From an uncultured Caryophanales bacterium (GTDB lineage: Bacteria > Bacillota_I > Bacilli_A > RF39 > UBA660): DNA of 6,531 nt. The notes under the pieces are model-generated. The model worked only from the letters and a program-made list of their open reading frames with translations, was not told the DNA's origin and made no database searches. The stretch spans positions 1-6,531 of the forward strand of contig CAMIXP010000075.1 of assembly GCA_946402785.1 (NCBI GenBank), read 5' to 3'. A program made the position numbers and the translations under genes. This document shows, one piece after another, positions 4,811 to 6,531 of the stretch; position 1 is the stretch's first letter; each line of letters begins with the position of its first letter.

Positions 4811-5500
4811 TTATTGGAAGTTTAATTTAAATCCATCATCTTCTGCAGAGTATTCTGCGATAATTTGATTTTTAATTCCATTTACTTTTACTGGTTGTCC
4901 AAGTGGGAAAGTAACAGTTTGTGTATTTCCTTTTACTGTAACATCTACTACTAGTTGACTTGAAGTATGACTTACATATTTAAAATCTGTATCATCTACT
5001 CCAATAGAAGAACCTTCATATATATAGAATACAGCTCCTGAACCCATATCAATTTCTCCTGTTGTTGGATCGGTTCCTATTCCAAATGTAATTTCTTCTG
5101 TTCCACTGATATGATCTTCATTATTACTTGGTGCGGTACTTTCTTGTGGTTTAGGAGTTTCTTTTGTTTCTTCTTTTGTTTCTTCTTTGGTTGTTTCCTT
5201 CTCTTTTTCTTCTTTGTCTTCTTTTTCTTCTTCTTTTACTTTTCCTTTGACCTTTGTTTCTTCTTTTTCTGTAATCTCATTCTCTTTCTTTGGCTCATTC
5301 TTCTTACCTACCGTTACAAAAGTAAAAATTAGGAATGCTGCTAAACAAAGAACTACTACGATAATAATGATTGGTAGTATTGCACTTTTCTTTTGTTCTT
5401 GTGTAAGTGGTTGTTCCACTGGTGTAGTAACAGGTTCTGTTACTGGTTGTGTTTCTGGTTCCGTTACTGGAACATTGTTCATATTAGGGTCTTGATTCAT
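4811..5500 (-). CDS. Hypothetical single-pass membrane protein with Pro/Thr-rich head and Lys/Glu linker
   Basis: I do not recognise this 229-residue protein. Residues 10-33 carry short repeats of the type PVTEP. One hydrophobic helix follows (about 40-64, rich in Ile/Val/Leu), then a 50-residue linker of mostly Lys, Glu and Thr (66-117) with KEETKEETKE-type repeats. A small domain (about 130-229), Thr/Val/Gly-rich and probably beta-stranded, completes it. The most natural topology is a short cytoplasmic head with the linker and domain outside, but basic residues flank both sides of the helix. No LPXTG sorting signal or lipobox is present. The gene starts 1 nt after the stop of the upstream membrane protein, and its ribosome binding site (GAAAGGAAAG) lies inside that gene's end, so the two are very likely co-transcribed and translationally coupled. 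Function unknown; a surface or membrane accessory role is a guess from layout. Confidence 0.85.
   Translation of the reverse strand: MNQDPNMNNVPVTEPETQPVTEPVTTPVEQPLTQEQKKSAILPIIIIVVVLCLAAFLIFTFVTVGKKNEPKKENEITEKEETKVKGKVKEEEKEDKEEKEKETTKEETKEETKETPKPQESTAPSNNEDHISGTEEITFGIGTDPTTGEIDMGSGAVFYIYEGSSIGVDDTDFKYVSHTSSQLVVDVTVKGNTQTVTFPLGQPVKVNGIKNQIIAEYSAEDDGFKLNFQ
5150..5305 (-). repeat. Low-complexity Lys/Glu/Thr coding repeat
   Basis: The linker codons make the minus strand almost pure purine over about 150 nt, with degenerate repeats of GAAGAAACAAAAG (for example around 5160-5195). The opposite strand is long pyrimidine tract, which creates spurious Phe/Ser-rich open frames on the plus strand. 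Such tracts are prone to length change by replication slippage. Confidence 0.7.
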
Positions 5501-5501
5501 T

Positions 5502-6531
5502 TTATTTCTTTCCTTTCTCTTCTTCTAATACTTTTTCATAAGATTCTTTTATCTTTTGATCATCTTCTGCCGTTAATGTGACTGGTTCATGATACTTTTT
5601 CGCATAGTTCCAGTCTCCTTTTAATACATTTTCACTGGAATCAGGGAAAACATCATCTCCTGATCCAACATAGATTAATTCTTTTCCTTTAAATACCCAA
5701 GAAAATCCATGTTCTATTTCCCAAGGAACACCAAAGTGTAGTGCGATTCCGGTTGCTGGTTTGGATTCATCGGCATCAGATGCAATTCCCGTTAATGTCA
5801 TATAATCCATAATATTACTTTCTGTAACATCAATTGGAATTTTATCTTTTTCATAAAGAAATTTATCATAACCATACTGTTTTAAATAATCTCGATAAGC
5901 CCATAGAGAACAAGTAATCGCTTCTTTATAATCTGCTGATGTATATTCTTTTGCTTTTCTTGCAGTTGCTTCTGCATATTTTATAGAATTCTCATCGGAA
6001 CTAAATACATATATTTCACATTCTTTATTTAATCCAGGAACAAAAACGGTTCCTTGTGAGTATCCATCATGTAGATAAAAGTCTTGCACTAAACTAGATT
6101 CTATTTTCGTAGCTTTTGGTGATTCTGGATTTATGTTACTTAATACTTCCTTTAATTTGTTACTATAAGGGACTACTTTTTCTCCACCATTTTTCATTCT
6201 AATCTTAATAGTAGACATTCCTTCACTATCATGATATTCCCTAAAGGATTCTATATTATATAGATTCACAAATGTATTACTACCTGCTCCTCCTTGTAAC
6301 ACCATTAATGTTTGTTTCGTAATAAAAACCGTAGAGGTTACTTCTTCACAGTATTCTTCAATTTCCATTTGATATTTTTTTATTTCTTCTATCTTTCCAG
6401 AGAAACCTCTGTTTCTAATAATAAAGAATACAAGACTTATTGCGAATGCAATTCCCAAGATTAATAGAATATCTAAAAAATTATCAGATTTGTAATAAGC
6501 TGCTAATATAATGACAAATATAACTGTCGTT
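5502..6531 (-). CDS. Hypothetical two-helix membrane protein, 5' end beyond the window
   Basis: The frame is open to the window edge (342 codons here). The first apparent start, TTG at 6458, has no ribosome binding site and lies inside a membrane helix, so the gene is taken as 5'-partial. Visible residues 1-13 and 21-38 are two hydrophobic helices separated by KSDNFLD. RNR just after helix 2 suggests that the rest is cytoplasmic. A basic/acidic helix follows, then residues about 62-136, whose pattern (VFITKQTLMVL, NLYNIESF, IKIRMKNGGE) recalls bacterial PH-like domains that follow two helices in YcxB-type proteins. The C-terminal half (about 145-342) is acidic and mixed alpha/beta, with FGVPWEIEHGFSWVF (266-280), a W-x-x-E-H-G pattern seen, from memory, in some DUF2004/DUF6985-type proteins. 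Both domain guesses are weak. It forms an operon with the gene at 4811-5500. Confidence 0.8.
   Translation of the reverse strand, partial: TTVIFVIILAAYYKSDNFLDILLILGIAFAISLVFFIIRNRGFSGKIEEIKKYQMEIEEYCEEVTSTVFITKQTLMVLQGGAGSNTFVNLYNIESFREYHDSEGMSTIKIRMKNGGEKVVPYSNKLKEVLSNINPESPKATKIESSLVQDFYLHDGYSQGTVFVPGLNKECEIYVFSSDENSIKYAEATARKAKEYTSADYKEAITCSLWAYRDYLKQYGYDKFLYEKDKIPIDVTESNIMDYMTLTGIASDADESKPATGIALHFGVPWEIEHGFSWVFKGKELIYVGSGDDVFPDSSENVLKGDWNYAKKYHEPVTLTAEDDQKIKESYEKVLEEEKGKK

Noticed and set aside
5111..5581. Three Phe/Ser/Cys-rich open frames on the plus strand
   Set aside because: They are the complement of the purine-rich Lys/Glu linker and Pro/Thr head codons of the minus-strand membrane protein. 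The homopolymer-like composition is not that of a real protein.
6456..6458. TTG as the start of the right-edge membrane protein
   Set aside because: The frame stays open to the window edge, the codon is inside a hydrophobic helix, and no ribosome binding site precedes it. The gene is treated as truncated by the window.
110..6531. Possible stop-codon reassignment, since no gene ends in TGA
   Set aside because: Five TAA and two TAG stops are unremarkable for seven genes in AT-rich DNA. All Trp codons in the full-length frames are TGG and no frame needs a TGA read-through.
1..6531. Mobile element, defence island or CRISPR
   Set aside because: No transposase, recombinase, nuclease, toxin-antitoxin pair, long terminal repeats or spaced direct repeats are seen. 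All genes are co-oriented and share promoter and terminator style, as expected for core chromosome.

Overview
The window looks like a stretch of chromosome from an AT-rich, low-GC Gram-positive bacterium (Bacillota, perhaps an uncultured gut Bacilli/Clostridia-type lineage). That placement is inferred from AT-rich codon use, purine-rich ribosome binding sites, TATAAT/TTGACT promoters, YitT, and intrinsic terminators with A-tract/U-tract stems. All seven genes lie on the minus strand and cover about 95% of the window. The stops are five TAA and two TAG, with no TGA. No tRNA, rRNA, CRISPR array, transposase, integrase or phage gene is visible.

In transcription order (right to left): 5502-6531 is the 3' part of a two-helix membrane protein whose start lies beyond the window. 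It is followed after 1 nt by 4811-5500, a single-pass membrane protein with a charged linker and a small C-terminal domain. This pair is the only evident operon and ends at a strong terminator (4781-4809). Next come five genes that each appear to have their own promoter and terminator: a soluble GGDEF diguanylate cyclase (4072-4722), a short type I-beta DAHP synthase (3310-4020, first step of the shikimate pathway), an unrecognised helical protein (2312-3247), a probable secreted protein with a papain/C39-like fold signature (1063-2214), and a YitT-family membrane protein (110-1009).

The five single genes have unrelated apparent roles (second-messenger signalling, aromatic amino acid synthesis, unknown, secreted, membrane), so neighbourhood says little about joint function. 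The most regular feature is the compactness of the gene boundaries. Terminator stems absorb the upstream stop codon or the last codons, and in several cases the next gene's -35 lies inside the same hairpin. Leaders are mostly about 10-20 nt. The exception is the secreted-protein gene, whose roughly 56-nt leader holds two inverted repeats, one able to pair with the start codon region.

No clear new defence or mobile system is present. The best candidates for new biology are the secreted C39-like protein with its structured leader, the membrane-protein pair at the right edge, and the orphan protein at 2312-3247.
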